DNA of 64,000 nt from Dehalococcoidia bacterium (GTDB lineage Bacteria > Chloroflexota > Dehalococcoidia > Lucifugimonadales > Lucifugimonadaceae). This document shows positions 1 through 9,944 of this stretch, in pieces. The stretch lies in assembly GCA_028285005.1 (NCBI GenBank), contig JANQQP010000006.1, positions 30,110-94,109 of the forward strand. The letters run 5' to 3'. The notes beneath the pieces are model-generated. The model had not been told where the DNA came from, ran no database searches, and saw nothing but the letters and a program-made list of their open reading frames with translations. The position numbers were made by a program, and so were the translations under genes. The first letter of the stretch is position 1, and every line of letters begins with the position of its first letter.

Positions 1-547
1 CGATATGCGCCGCATGTTGGAGGCAGGGGCCGACAAGGTGGGCGTCAACTCGGCAGCGATTCGCGATCCGGAGTTGATCAGCCGGTGCTCGAAGGAGTTC
101 GGGGCTCAGTGCGTGGTCCTGGCTATCGATGCCAAGAGGGTCGATGATCCGGCAATGTTGACACTCGAAGGCGAAGAGCCGCGGATCGCCGAGGCTCCCT
201 GGCAGGTGTTCACGCACGGTGGAAGGCGGCCAACGGCTGTCGATCCCGTGAAGTGGGCCAAGCTGGGTGAGCAGTTGGGTGCCGGTGAGATCCTGCTGAC
301 GAGCATGGACGCTGACGGCCAGAAGACCGGCTATGACCTGGAGCTTACTTCCGCCGTTTCGGAGAACGTGGGAATCCCGGTGATCGCGAGCGGTGGCGCC
401 GGTGAGCTGGACCATTTTTATGATGCAATCGCCACCGGTCAGGCAGACGCTGTACTGGCGGCGAGCCTGTTCCACTATGGCGAGATGCGTGTGAATGAAG
501 TGAAATCGTACCTGGCCGAGCGCCAGGTTCCAGTGAGAGGTGCTTAG
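1..547 (+). CDS. hisF: Imidazole glycerol phosphate synthase subunit HisF (5' truncated by window edge)
   Basis: [47 protein letters not shown] and [15 protein letters not shown] are HisF motifs; reading frame continues to the window edge. Confidence 0.96.
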   Translation, partial: DMRRMLEAGADKVGVNSAAIRDPELISRCSKEFGAQCVVLAIDAKRVDDPAMLTLEGEEPRIAEAPWQVFTHGGRRPTAVDPVKWAKLGEQLGAGEILLTSMDADGQKTGYDLELTSAVSENVGIPVIASGGAGELDHFYDAIATGQADAVLAASLFHYGEMRVNEVKSYLAERQVPVRGA

Positions 548-549
548 GG

Positions 550-1293
550 TTGGCTACCTTGAATTCGTCGCCTGAAACCGCCCCGAAAGCGGTTGCGTTC
601 GATTGCTACAGAACGCTTTTCAGCAACGACCACGATGACTGGCGCGTAATGTTCGGCAAGATCATCAAAGAGCAGGGCTTGCCGTTCGATCAGAATGAGC
701 TGTGGGACAAGTGGCGAAAGTACGAGTTGCAGTTCAGGGCAAACCGAACTGTGCTTGAAGACACGTCACAGAGCCCGCCTTTTATGAGCTACGAGCAGGC
801 GTGGAGCGGCTGCTTTGCGCAGGTTTTCGAAGATGAGGGAGTTGAGGCCGACGCGGCTCTGGCGGGACTTCGCTGCGTTGAGCACCTGAGCAGGCGGCCG
901 GTTTTCCAGGACACTATTCCTGCATTGCAGGCGCTTATCGGCAAGGTGAAGGTCGGTGTGTTCTCGAACGCTGACGACAACTCGCTACGACCATTGTTGA
1001 AGTCGACCGGCATACGGTTCGATGCGGTGGCGAGCTCCGAGTCGACGAAGGTCTACAAGCCCGCGCCGGAGGCATTCCAGGCGATACTGGGGATGCTTGG
1101 CACCGAGCCGGAGCAGACCTGGTACGTTGGCGATCACCTTTACGATGATGTCGAGGGCGGCAACGGCATGGGACTGACTACGGTGTGGATCAATCGCACG
1201 GGAGCCAGGGTTGGTCCAGACGACGCCGTCCCATCCATCGAGATCAATGACCTGCGCGAGCTGCCGCAGATAATCTCGTCTATCGGCAAGTAA
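550..1293 (+). CDS. HAD superfamily hydrolase, haloacid-dehalogenase-like (motif I DCYRT)
   Basis: AFDCYRTLF, GVFSNADDN, KVYKPAPEAF, WYVGDHLYDDVEGGNGMG; TTG start abutting hisF. Confidence 0.85.
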   Translation: MATLNSSPETAPKAVAFDCYRTLFSNDHDDWRVMFGKIIKEQGLPFDQNELWDKWRKYELQFRANRTVLEDTSQSPPFMSYEQAWSGCFAQVFEDEGVEADAALAGLRCVEHLSRRPVFQDTIPALQALIGKVKVGVFSNADDNSLRPLLKSTGIRFDAVASSESTKVYKPAPEAFQAILGMLGTEPEQTWYVGDHLYDDVEGGNGMGLTTVWINRTGARVGPDDAVPSIEINDLRELPQIISSIGK

Positions 1294-1338
1294 CGTTCCC
1301 TGACCGAGGTCCAACGCCCGGACGGAAGAGACGGAGTC

Positions 1339-1962
1339 ATGGCTGATCTATCCGGCCTCAACTTTGACGAAAAGGGCCTTATCCCGGCGATTGTCCAGGA
1401 TTCGAGGACTCGCGCCGTCCTGATGGTTGCGTACATGAATCGCGAGGCGTTGGAGAAGACCATCGCCGGTCCTGACGTGTGGTTCTTCAGCCGTAGTCGG
1501 AACGAGCTCTGGCACAAGGGTGCAACCTCGGGCAACTACCTGAAGGTAAGAGAGGTGCGAGCGGACTGCGACGGCGATGCGCTCCTGGTGCTGGCAGACC
1601 CACTTGGTCCTGCATGCCACACCGGTAACGAAACCTGCTTCTTCGAAGAGCCGCTTGCCAGCAAGGGCGAGATTCCGGCAAACGCCGAGGTTCTTGACGA
1701 GCTGTACAAGATCATCGAACAGCGGAAGCGCGAGAAACCTGAAGGCTCTTACACGACGAAGCTCTTCGAGGACGGTGCTCCGCGGATCGCGCAGAAGGTT
1801 GTGGAAGAGGCAGGTGAGGTTGTGATCGCAGCCGTTGCGCAGGACGGTGGCAACACCACCGAGGAGGTTGCGGACCTCCTGTATCACACGCTCGTGCTGC
1901 TGGCGGCGATAGATGTCGACCCTGCAGATGTTTGGGCGGAGCTAGCCAAGCGCAGGAAGTAG
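1339..1962 (+). CDS. hisIE: Bifunctional phosphoribosyl-AMP cyclohydrolase / phosphoribosyl-ATP pyrophosphatase
   Basis: [43 protein letters not shown] (HisI) followed by [12 protein letters not shown]...[14 protein letters not shown]...[14 protein letters not shown] (HisE). Confidence 0.96.
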   Translation: MADLSGLNFDEKGLIPAIVQDSRTRAVLMVAYMNREALEKTIAGPDVWFFSRSRNELWHKGATSGNYLKVREVRADCDGDALLVLADPLGPACHTGNETCFFEEPLASKGEIPANAEVLDELYKIIEQRKREKPEGSYTTKLFEDGAPRIAQKVVEEAGEVVIAAVAQDGGNTTEEVADLLYHTLVLLAAIDVDPADVWAELAKRRK

Positions 1963-1970
1963 CCGGGACC

Positions 1971-2981
1971 TCAGTCCCCTTCCGCCGGTCCCGGAGGCTC
2001 CGCTGCTGGCACCGTCGCGCCCGCAGGCTTGTACTCAACGCCATCCAGTTCGAGAGCATAGCTCATGGCGTCGATCGCCACCTCGATCATCGAGTCGTCC
2101 GGTGGCCGGGTCGTTAACTCCTGAAGCCAAAGGTTGGGTGCGCCGAGCAGCCTTACCCAGAACTGCGTTGGATGCGTGCCTGCGTACCTGATCAGCTCGT
2201 AGCTGATCGCGCCGATGACTGGAATCAACACTATCCGGGAGCCGAGGAGCAGCCACCAGGGATCGCGCGGTATCAAGATGAACAGCAGGATGGAGACGAC
2301 AACAACCGTCATCAAGAACGATGTACCGCATCGAGGGTGAGCCTCGGGGAAGCGCCTGACCGATTCCACGGTCAGAGGTTCATTGGCTTCGTGTGCGGCG
2401 ACGGCCATATGCTCGGCGCCGTGGTAACCAAATACCCGACGAATGTCCTCCATCCTGCCGATGAGCCAGATGTAGGCCACGAATATCGCAAGGCGGACCG
2501 CGCCCTCGACCACATTTGCGGTGAATTCGTTGGCTCCGGCATTCTCTACGAGCCAGGAAATGCCGAGCGGTGCGAGGAAGAAGATGCCTATCCCTGCGAC
2601 CAGTGAGAGGAAGAGCATGATGGCCATGCTGCCCTTCCCAAACTCCTCCGGCTCGCCAGTCTTCTCGTCAGGCGGCGCGGCCTCGGCCGCTGAGATGGAA
2701 AGTGCCTTCATGCCGACGGTGAGAGTCTCAGCGAGGACGACCACACCGCGTATCCATGGGATACGACGCGCTCGGACCTTGCTCCAGCCGGACAGGTCGA
2801 TCTCTCTTCGGACAATGCTCTTGTCTTCGCGGCGTATGGCGATTGCGGCATGGTTTCTGCCGCGAATCATGACGCCCTCGACCACCGCCTGCCCGCCGTA
2901 GAGGACAGGGCGTTCCGATTGCGGTTGTTCCGTGGATGTGGTCATGAGGTGCTTAAACTCAGGTGGCCGTTGCTCAGCCAT
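1971..2981 (-). CDS. DUF1385 (YqhQ-like) membrane protein
   Basis: YGGQAVVEGVMIRGRNHAAIAIR, GYHGAEHMAVAAHE, HPRCGTSFLM; located directly after rpmE as is common. True start may be the internal Met at about 2945. Confidence 0.88.
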   Translation of the reverse strand: MAEQRPPEFKHLMTTSTEQPQSERPVLYGGQAVVEGVMIRGRNHAAIAIRREDKSIVRREIDLSGWSKVRARRIPWIRGVVVLAETLTVGMKALSISAAEAAPPDEKTGEPEEFGKGSMAIMLFLSLVAGIGIFFLAPLGISWLVENAGANEFTANVVEGAVRLAIFVAYIWLIGRMEDIRRVFGYHGAEHMAVAAHEANEPLTVESVRRFPEAHPRCGTSFLMTVVVVSILLFILIPRDPWWLLLGSRIVLIPVIGAISYELIRYAGTHPTQFWVRLLGAPNLWLQELTTRPPDDSMIEVAIDAMSYALELDGVEYKPAGATVPAAEPPGPAEGD

Positions 2982-3070
2982 TCTGGCAGAGCCGGTTCAT
3001 GATTGCCCGGCGATCAAGTTCCAGGTGAACTGGTTCCTTCGGGCAGTACCGCATTCTCCATCAAACAATA

Positions 3071-3090
3071 CGCCCGGCCAAAGCCGGGCG
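3071..3090 (-). terminator. Putative intrinsic terminator of the rplU-rpmA-rpmE unit
   Basis: CGCCCGGC-CAAA-GCCGGGCG perfect 8-bp stem 3' of rpmE; minus-strand downstream TATTGTTTG. Confidence 0.6.
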
Positions 3091-3124
3091 ATTCTGAACT
3101 AAATTAAGCCGCTGATGAAGCAGC

Positions 3125-3346
3125 CTATTCGTTTTCGGTCTGCTGTCCCAGGTTGAACCTGCGGCGCAGGCGCTCGACCCGACCTTCGGTGTCAACAATA
3201 CGCTGCTCACCAGTCCAGAAAGGATGGCACTGGCTGCATACCTCGACCACCAGGCTCTCTTTGGTCGAGCCAGTCTCCCACTCGTGGCCGCACGCGCATC
3301 TGACATGAGCTCTCGGGTAGTAGGTTGGGTGGATGTCTGTCTGCAC
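3125..3346 (-). CDS. rpmE: 50S ribosomal protein L31
   Basis: [60 protein letters not shown], zinc-binding form. Confidence 0.96.
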   Translation of the reverse strand: MQTDIHPTYYPRAHVRCACGHEWETGSTKESLVVEVCSQCHPFWTGEQRIVDTEGRVERLRRRFNLGQQTENE

Positions 3347-3367
3347 TGTCTCTTCTCTAATCGAAAT

Positions 3368-3625
3368 CTAGGACGCCGCGTCCACGTTAACTCGACGTCG
3401 GGCGTTGTAGGAGTAGTCGAAGCGGACGGTCCCGTCGATCAGTGCGTACAGAGTGTGGTCCTTGCCGACGCCAACGTTCTGACCCGGCGTGAACCGCGTC
3501 CCTCGTTGGCGGACGATGATCGCACCAGCTGGCACAGTCTCACCGCCGAACGCCTTCACACCGAGACGCTTGCCAGCGCTGTCTCGACCGTTTCTTGAGG
3601 TGCCGCCGCCCTTTTTGTGTGCCAT
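3368..3625 (-). CDS. rpmA: 50S ribosomal protein L27
   Basis: [62 protein letters not shown]. Confidence 0.98.
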   Translation of the reverse strand: MAHKKGGGTSRNGRDSAGKRLGVKAFGGETVPAGAIIVRQRGTRFTPGQNVGVGKDHTLYALIDGTVRFDYSYNARRRVNVDAAS

Positions 3626-3665
3626 CTCTCGCTCTTTTCAGTCTCGGCAATCAGTCGAACCGTCG

Positions 3666-3989
3666 CTAATTCGCGCTGATGCCTGTGATCTTGACCGAAG
3701 TCAGCTTCTGCCTGTGACCGGTCTTGACATGCTGCCGGGTCTTGTTCTTGTAGCGGAAGCTAACGACCTTCTTGGCCTTGTCCTGCGAGGCGATCTCGCC
3801 GGTGACCTCAGCGCCCTCAACGGCCGGCTTGCCAACCTCGACCTTGCCGCCGAGGCTCGTCAGTAGCACTCGGTCGAAAGTAATGGCGTCTCCGGGCTCA
3901 CCGATCAGTTTCTCAACCTGAACAGTGTCACCTTCGCGCACTCTGTACTGCTTGCCGCCGGTGTTGATAATTGCGTAATCGTCGGTCAT
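3666..3989 (-). CDS. rplU: 50S ribosomal protein L21
   Basis: [24 protein letters not shown] ... [22 protein letters not shown]. Confidence 0.97.
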   Translation of the reverse strand: MTDDYAIINTGGKQYRVREGDTVQVEKLIGEPGDAITFDRVLLTSLGGKVEVGKPAVEGAEVTGEIASQDKAKKVVSFRYKNKTRQHVKTGHRQKLTSVKITGISAN

Positions 3990-4204
3990 TCACGTATCTC
4001 TTTCGGGTGTCAACCTTCATATTGTAGAGACGGCATCACCGGTGGGTCAACGAAAATCTACCTGTGTGACCCATAATCTGTGCTCCTTGCCCTCACCAAT
4101 GAGTGGAATGCGAAGCGTTGGGCTCGACACGCGGCTGAGTCATGGATGCGGTCGCCGTAGGCAAGAGACCTGAGAGATCGACCGATCTGAATTGAGGTGG
4201 CCTG

Positions 4205-5452
4205 ATGGCTGGAGACGATATGCAGATGCTAGAAGCCACGGTGGCCTGTGTGAACGCGGCTATTGCGGAACTCGGCATCAGGGACGACATGCGGGACGTG
4301 ATCATCGAGCCATGGCGCGAACTAACGGCGGGGCTGCCGATTCGCATGGACGACGGCTCGGTGAAGGTGTTCCAGGGCTACAGGTCTCAGCACAACGCAA
4401 CACGCGGGCCATTCAAGGGCGGGATTCGATTTCATCCCGCTGCCGACCTTGCCCACACCAGGGCGCTGGCGATGCTGATGACGTTTAAGTCGGCCCTGGT
4501 GAACATCCCGTTTGGCGGAGCAAAGGGAGGAATCCAGGTCGATCCTCGGAAACTCTCAGAGCGGGAGTTGATCTCACTGACAAGGCGCTACACCCGCAGC
4601 ATCAATCACATTCTTGGTGTGAGTCGGGACATTCCGGCTCCAGACCTTGGAACCAACTCCCAGACGATGGCCTGGATCATGGATGAGTACAGCGCAATCC
4701 ACGGCTACACGCCAGGAATCGTGACTGGAAAGCCGGTGGAGCTTGGCGGCTCCGAGGGCCGAAACGAATCACCCGGCCGCGGCGCTGCGATAGTCGGGAG
4801 GCTGGCGGCCAGAGACCTCGGCATCGGTGACAGTCCGACCGTAGTCGTCCAGGGCTACGGGCAAGTCGGCTCGTCTGCCGCGCGCAAGTTCGTTGAAGAC
4901 GGTGCGAAGGTGGTGGCGGTGAGCGACATTAGCGGCGGACTGTACAACAAGAACGGACTCGACATCGCAACGCTCGATGCTTTCCTGGCCGACGGTGGAG
5001 CCATGGCCGATTTTCACGACGGAGAGCGGGTCACCAATGAGGAATTGCTGGAACTGGAAGCAGATGTCCTGGTTCCGGCGGCGATCGAGGGCGTGATCAC
5101 AAGTGAGAACGCAGGCGACATCAAGGCGAAACTGGTAGTTGAGGGAGCGAACCAGCCGACGACTCCTGGAGCGGACGAGATCCTTGCGGACCGGGGCATC
5201 AAGGTGCTGCCGGACATCCTCGCGAACGCTGGCGGCGTCGTGGTGTCCTACTTCGAGTGGGCGCAGAACATCCAGCAGTTCAGGTGGGGGCTCGAGCGGG
5301 TGAACAATGAGCTGGAGCAGACGATGACCGCCGGGTACAACGCCGTGCATGAGCATTCACAGTCCCACGGTGTCACGTACCGTTCATCTGCGTACAGCAT
5401 CGCTGTCGAGAGGCTTATGCGGGCGATTGAGCTACGTGGCTTCCTGAAGTAG
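4205..5452 (+). CDS. gdhA: Glu/Leu/Phe/Val dehydrogenase (glutamate dehydrogenase)
   Basis: FQGYRSQHNATRGPFKGGIRFHP, KSALVNIPFGGAKGGI, DIPAPDLGTNSQTMAWIMDEYS, VQGYGQVGSSAARKFVEDGAKVVAVSD. Confidence 0.95.
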   Translation: MAGDDMQMLEATVACVNAAIAELGIRDDMRDVIIEPWRELTAGLPIRMDDGSVKVFQGYRSQHNATRGPFKGGIRFHPAADLAHTRALAMLMTFKSALVNIPFGGAKGGIQVDPRKLSERELISLTRRYTRSINHILGVSRDIPAPDLGTNSQTMAWIMDEYSAIHGYTPGIVTGKPVELGGSEGRNESPGRGAAIVGRLAARDLGIGDSPTVVVQGYGQVGSSAARKFVEDGAKVVAVSDISGGLYNKNGLDIATLDAFLADGGAMADFHDGERVTNEELLELEADVLVPAAIEGVITSENAGDIKAKLVVEGANQPTTPGADEILADRGIKVLPDILANAGGVVVSYFEWAQNIQQFRWGLERVNNELEQTMTAGYNAVHEHSQSHGVTYRSSAYSIAVERLMRAIELRGFLK

Positions 5453-5469
5453 ACGCAACGTCGTAAGCA

Positions 5470-6855
5470 CTACACAGGAACAATGAAGCCTGACTTTCTT
5501 GCGCGTTCCAGCTCAGCGGTCTCCTCGGGGTTGGTGGACGAATTCTGGGCGACCGAGCCGTCGCCAGATCGCAGCAAGCGAGCAAGCTGCGGAACCTCTT
5601 CGAATCTAGCGAGATAGTCATGGTAGATGCCGCGTTCGGAAACGTAGCACCACGGCGCCAGCTTCCAACCCAAAGGCCCGGCCGGTGATTCCGGCTGTCG
5701 GTGGTCACTGCGGTTCGGGAGCGGACCGGTGATCGCTTCCACGTAGTTCGCACGCATCATCCCGAGATCAAATCGGTCAGCAACGGCCGAGGCATTCGCT
5801 GCTGAGTCACCGGCATAGCGAACAAGCTGCACTACTGCCTCGACCGCGGCACGGATGTCACCGTAATCGTGGTGCAGAATCCCATCGATGCCTTCCTGCT
5901 CTCGGAATGCACCAACTCTTGAACAGACGGCTGGTGTTCCGGCCACCACCGATTCCAGCGGGACCAACCCAAACGCCTCCACAAAGCTGCCCGGGCACAG
6001 AGTCACGTCACCGGCGGCCAGGTAACCAGGCATCCGCTTGAGCGGCATCCACTGGTGCAACTCCAGCAACGACTCAGCTCTCGCCTCCCTCGCGAATTCT
6101 GAGATCGATGCGGCTTCAAGATTGGCATCGTCAGCGGAGTCTGCGCCCGCCAGGCCGGGAACGAGTAGTCGGACGTTTCGGTCAGGCAGTTCAGCCTGCA
6201 CTCCGGCAGCGATGGCGATCGACTCCTCAATGCCTTTTTCGCGGTGCAGGCGGTGTGGGTGCAGCAGTATGAGATCGCTGTCTCCACGCGGGCCCACGCC
6301 TGACGGCAACGCTGGTTCGACCGGCCACGGCTGCGCCGCGATGCCGTTAGAAACTACCCGAAGTTCACCTACGTTTGAGACCGATCCAGCAGAGGCAGCG
6401 ATGCAATCTCGCATGTATACAGATGGCACGATCGTTCGGTCCGCCGGCAACGTGAACGCGGAAAGCAGAGCCTCTTCGTAAACGAAGTCATGCAGTGACC
6501 GGACGATCGGCAAATCGCCTAGAGCACCGCGCATGTAGATGGCGTCAGCATGAAGATATACGCGGTCGGCCCATTCAGCGGCATCGCGAATCGACTCCCA
6601 GACCGATGCCAGCCGGTGCGGAGCCGTCTGATACGGGACAGGGAATGAGCCACGCAACTCAAGACTTGGTTCCACCGCAGCACCGTGCGAGGTGCGGAAG
6701 CTGTCGACTCCATCTTCAATGGGGCTCAGCGCCCGCACTTCGTGGCCACTCTCCGCCAGGGCGTCCAGCACTTCCATGAGAATGCGCTGCGAGCCGCCCA
6801 TCACGTTGTCAGGGCGTAGAGGTGCGACGGACAGAGCAAGGATCCGCATCGTCAC
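5470..6855 (-). CDS. Glycosyltransferase family 4 (group 1)
   Basis: Two Rossmann-like halves; LLHPHRLHREKGIEESIAIA, PGSFVEAFGLVPLESVVAGTPAVCSRVGAFREQ. Confidence 0.85.
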   Translation of the reverse strand: MTMRILALSVAPLRPDNVMGGSQRILMEVLDALAESGHEVRALSPIEDGVDSFRTSHGAAVEPSLELRGSFPVPYQTAPHRLASVWESIRDAAEWADRVYLHADAIYMRGALGDLPIVRSLHDFVYEEALLSAFTLPADRTIVPSVYMRDCIAASAGSVSNVGELRVVSNGIAAQPWPVEPALPSGVGPRGDSDLILLHPHRLHREKGIEESIAIAAGVQAELPDRNVRLLVPGLAGADSADDANLEAASISEFAREARAESLLELHQWMPLKRMPGYLAAGDVTLCPGSFVEAFGLVPLESVVAGTPAVCSRVGAFREQEGIDGILHHDYGDIRAAVEAVVQLVRYAGDSAANASAVADRFDLGMMRANYVEAITGPLPNRSDHRQPESPAGPLGWKLAPWCYVSERGIYHDYLARFEEVPQLARLLRSGDGSVAQNSSTNPEETAELERARKSGFIVPV

Positions 6856-6861
6856 AACAGC

Positions 6862-7353
6862 CTAATCAGCGGAGAAGTGGCCGAAGCGTCCCTGGAACCA
6901 CATCATCGGCTTGCCTTCACCGATGCTGACGCATTCGACCTCGGCGACGAACAGTGTGTGGTCTCCTGCTTCGTGCTCGGACACCACTCGACAGTCCATC
7001 GCAGCTAACGCCCCACCGATCACTCTCGATTCGCCTAACTCAACGAACGGTATCGCAGAGTCGGAACTCCGCTGCTCAGGCGGCTTCGTGTAGTGCTCTG
7101 CGATTGCCGTCTGCTCCTCATTCAAGATGCTGATCGCGAATCGCCGGTTGGCCTTAATCAGGGGGAATGAGTTGCGGTTGTGGCCGATGCAGGCGAGGGC
7201 CAGCGGAGGAGTGAGCGAAACCGAGACGACGCCGTTGGCGGTCATGCCATGGACTTTCCCGTCCGGCTCAGCGGTGGTCACCACCGTCACGCCAGTGCCG
7301 AAGTTCGACCAGGCCTGACGAAATCTCTCCGGTGTGACCGTTTCTGCGGTCAA
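6862..7353 (-). CDS. Flavin reductase family protein (FMN-binding split barrel)
   Basis: FRQAWSNFGTGVTVVTTAEPDGKVHGMTANGVVSVSLTPPLALACIGHNRNS. Confidence 0.9.
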   Translation of the reverse strand: MTAETVTPERFRQAWSNFGTGVTVVTTAEPDGKVHGMTANGVVSVSLTPPLALACIGHNRNSFPLIKANRRFAISILNEEQTAIAEHYTKPPEQRSSDSAIPFVELGESRVIGGALAAMDCRVVSEHEAGDHTLFVAEVECVSIGEGKPMMWFQGRFGHFSAD

Positions 7354-7556
7354 GCCAAGCTCCTCGTGTCATTGTTCAAGTGCAATCGGCGTCAGTCGAG
7401 AGATTACACGAACATTTCCCGGGTGCGAGTGCTGCGGTCCGTTGCGTTCGTTCGCGCCGATAGCCAGCGACCTGCGTCGAATTAGATGGAACCAGAGGCG
7501 GATGGCCGGTTTCTCACGATCAGGCCTGAGTGCTGGGTTCCCGAAAGAGGAGATGC

Positions 7557-8801
7557 ATGAGGTTCCGATGGCTACTACTCCTGTCGGTTCTGCTGATTGG
7601 AGCCATAGCCTGCTCGAGTTCGACCGATGGCGAGACTCCTCAGGCATCGCCGACAGCATCAGGCGATGTTGTCACCGGTGGTAGCGCTACTGCCAGGGTT
7701 GTTCTTCTTAGTCCAACGTCAACGCCTGCAAGCGAGTGGGGTTCGGTAGCGCCGATGCATGTCGGACGGACGTCGTACTCAGCGACACTGCTGAACGACG
7801 GGCGCGTCCTTGTTGTTGGCGGTCTGGGAGACGAAGGCGTTCTGCGCTCCACTGAAATCTACGATCCGGAGTCTGACACCTGGACTGTAGCGGCCGACAC
7901 TATTCACCCCCGCCGGGATTCCGTGCTTGTGACGTTATCTGACGGCAGAGTCGTGGTCGCTGGTGGCGTGGACAGCGTCACCGTCTCAACGTCCGAGATT
8001 TTCGACCCTGAGAGCAATCAGTGGACTGAGCTTCCGCCGCTGAACGTTGGACGCGAATCGGCGATGTCGGTGGCACTTGACGACGGTCGCATGCTGGTCT
8101 TCGGCGGAGAGAACACGGTGATTGGCGCAGCCGACGGCGGATTCATGCTGCGCAGTGCGGAGATTTACGACCCGAACCTCAACGAGTGGAAGTTGGTCGA
8201 ACCGATTGCACAGGGGGAGATGACCTGGGAGGGCTGGACGAAGCTGACCGATGGCCGTGTGTTACTGGTTGGAGGTGACTTCGCTCGGCCGAACCGGTTC
8301 GTGCAGATGTTCAATCCGGCTGCCGACTCGTGGAGGCTGCTTGAGGAGCTGGAAACGCCGAATGGCGGGAGCGCCGTGACCCTGTTGCCAGACGGCAACG
8401 TGCTGGTGTCCGGGGGCGGTTTGCGGTGCTGCCTCACGGAGTCTCACGTGCTCGACATCAACACAGAGGAGTGGAGCGTGGAATCCGAGATGCTGGTTCA
8501 GCGCGGTGGCCATATCGGTCTCAACCTGCCGGATGGCCGGACGGTCCTACTCTTCGGGTTGAATCCTGACTTTCCGTTCGATGATCCGTACAGGGGAGGC
8601 GAGATATTCGACCCCGCCAGTGGGCAACGTGAACTGCTTCCGGACTTTCCCGGAATCTTTGACGTCATCAACGCCACAGTGGTCCTCGATGATGGCCGGG
8701 TGTTCCTCGCCGGTGGCCGATTCGCCCAGATCGAAGCCGACGGGACATTCACCGTTGACTATTCGGCCGATGCCTTCTTGCTGAGGCCGCCTGAGAAGTG
8801 A
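7557..8801 (+). CDS. Kelch-repeat lipoprotein
   Basis: Lipoprotein signal MRFRWLLLLSVLLIGAIACSSS; repeated LxDGRVLVxGG and SxEIYDPxxxxW motifs. ATG at 7557 preferred over the ORF-track start 7530. Confidence 0.85.
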   Translation: MRFRWLLLLSVLLIGAIACSSSTDGETPQASPTASGDVVTGGSATARVVLLSPTSTPASEWGSVAPMHVGRTSYSATLLNDGRVLVVGGLGDEGVLRSTEIYDPESDTWTVAADTIHPRRDSVLVTLSDGRVVVAGGVDSVTVSTSEIFDPESNQWTELPPLNVGRESAMSVALDDGRMLVFGGENTVIGAADGGFMLRSAEIYDPNLNEWKLVEPIAQGEMTWEGWTKLTDGRVLLVGGDFARPNRFVQMFNPAADSWRLLEELETPNGGSAVTLLPDGNVLVSGGGLRCCLTESHVLDINTEEWSVESEMLVQRGGHIGLNLPDGRTVLLFGLNPDFPFDDPYRGGEIFDPASGQRELLPDFPGIFDVINATVVLDDGRVFLAGGRFAQIEADGTFTVDYSADAFLLRPPEK

Positions 8802-8807
8802 GGAGTT

Positions 8808-9944
8808 TCAGCGAGACGCTCGCCAGGGAATCGGGTCTGGCGGTGCATAGCCTGTGAGCTCGACGTAGCCGGGCTGACTGATCCTCTCACCGCGATACGT
8901 CCCGATCTGCGTCACCTTCCCTTCCCAGTAGATCGCAGCATCAGGCACGCCTTCGGTTACTTCCTGGTCAGCGACAACCGGCGTGACCTCGACATCGAGG
9001 CTGAGCCCCTCAATAATCACTCGCCATTTTGATGGGTATTCGCCACCTGTGGTGGGACTTAACCAGGTATCCAGCACTTCGATCTGAATGCCGTCCTCTT
9101 CGGTCAACGATCGAGTCCGTCCGGTTCCGTTGCTCCATGTGCCAAACACGGCATCGGTGGAACCGTCAGGGTTACGGGTCTCGGTGACCATCAAAGTCTC
9201 GCCATTTCCGAGCTGCAGGCCCATCCACTGCCATCCGCCTGGTGCGCCCAACGCAAAGAAGTCACCCCACTGGTGATCGAACCAGCCAGTTCCCTCAACC
9301 GAGTATTCCTGGCCGCCCACAGTGACCGTGCCAGCAGCAGGCATATCCGGCCATGAGTAGTAGTAGCTCCAGCCGGTGGGAGCGGCGAACCAGCCGGTAC
9401 CGGCGTGGAGGATCGGCATCCTTGTAGCGGGAAGGCCAAGGCGCAGGTCCAATCCTGTGCCGTCGTCCATCGTTGCTCGGATTTCGTGTGAGTCGTCATC
9501 GATTTCGAGCGTCCAATCGTTGATCTGGAGTCCGAAGATTTCTGCCGATGCGGTCTCTGCGTCTCCTGCAAACAGCCGTGTGTCGAGTCTGTGGTCACCA
9601 GCATCGACATCGGTGATGGTGAAGTGCGACGCGTATGCCGACTCTCCGTCGTCATCGATGGTCTGGAAGATCACGAAGTGGAACCCGAACTCTTTCTCGG
9701 CGTCCGATTCAGATCGTGTGCTCAGGTGGCCGTTGTAGTACCACCACTCCAGCCGGTCCTCGTGGCTCCGCTCATCCGCGGGTATCGATATCGTTCGGGG
9801 TGCGGGGGTCGGTTCGGCAGGCGACGGAGTGGGAATGGGTCTTGCATCGAAGCTAGCGGTACAAGCGGCCAGTAGAACAGCTGCAAGCGCGGTCGCCAAT
9901 CCAAAGAACCGGTGCCTTCGGCTGTAGAACTGACTAGCCGTCAT
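8808..9944 (-). CDS. Lipocalin-like / carotenoid 1,2-hydratase (CrtC/AttH)-type lipoprotein
   Basis: N-terminal signal ending LLAACTASF plus Pro-rich linker; EWWYYNGHL, FGFHFVIFQT, GTGWFDHQWGDF, GGWQWMGLQL. Confidence 0.8.
   Translation of the reverse strand: MTASQFYSRRHRFFGLATALAAVLLAACTASFDARPIPTPSPAEPTPAPRTISIPADERSHEDRLEWWYYNGHLSTRSESDAEKEFGFHFVIFQTIDDDGESAYASHFTITDVDAGDHRLDTRLFAGDAETASAEIFGLQINDWTLEIDDDSHEIRATMDDGTGLDLRLGLPATRMPILHAGTGWFAAPTGWSYYYSWPDMPAAGTVTVGGQEYSVEGTGWFDHQWGDFFALGAPGGWQWMGLQLGNGETLMVTETRNPDGSTDAVFGTWSNGTGRTRSLTEEDGIQIEVLDTWLSPTTGGEYPSKWRVIIEGLSLDVEVTPVVADQEVTEGVPDAAIYWEGKVTQIGTYRGERISQPGYVELTGYAPPDPIPWRASR

Noticed and set aside
3990-4204. Possible ribosomal-protein leader RNA upstream of rplU
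   Set aside because: No convincing conserved stem seen by eye; would need an Infernal search and comparative alignment.
4769-5356. 195-aa minus-strand ORF opposite gdhA
   Set aside because: Antisense shadow of gdhA.
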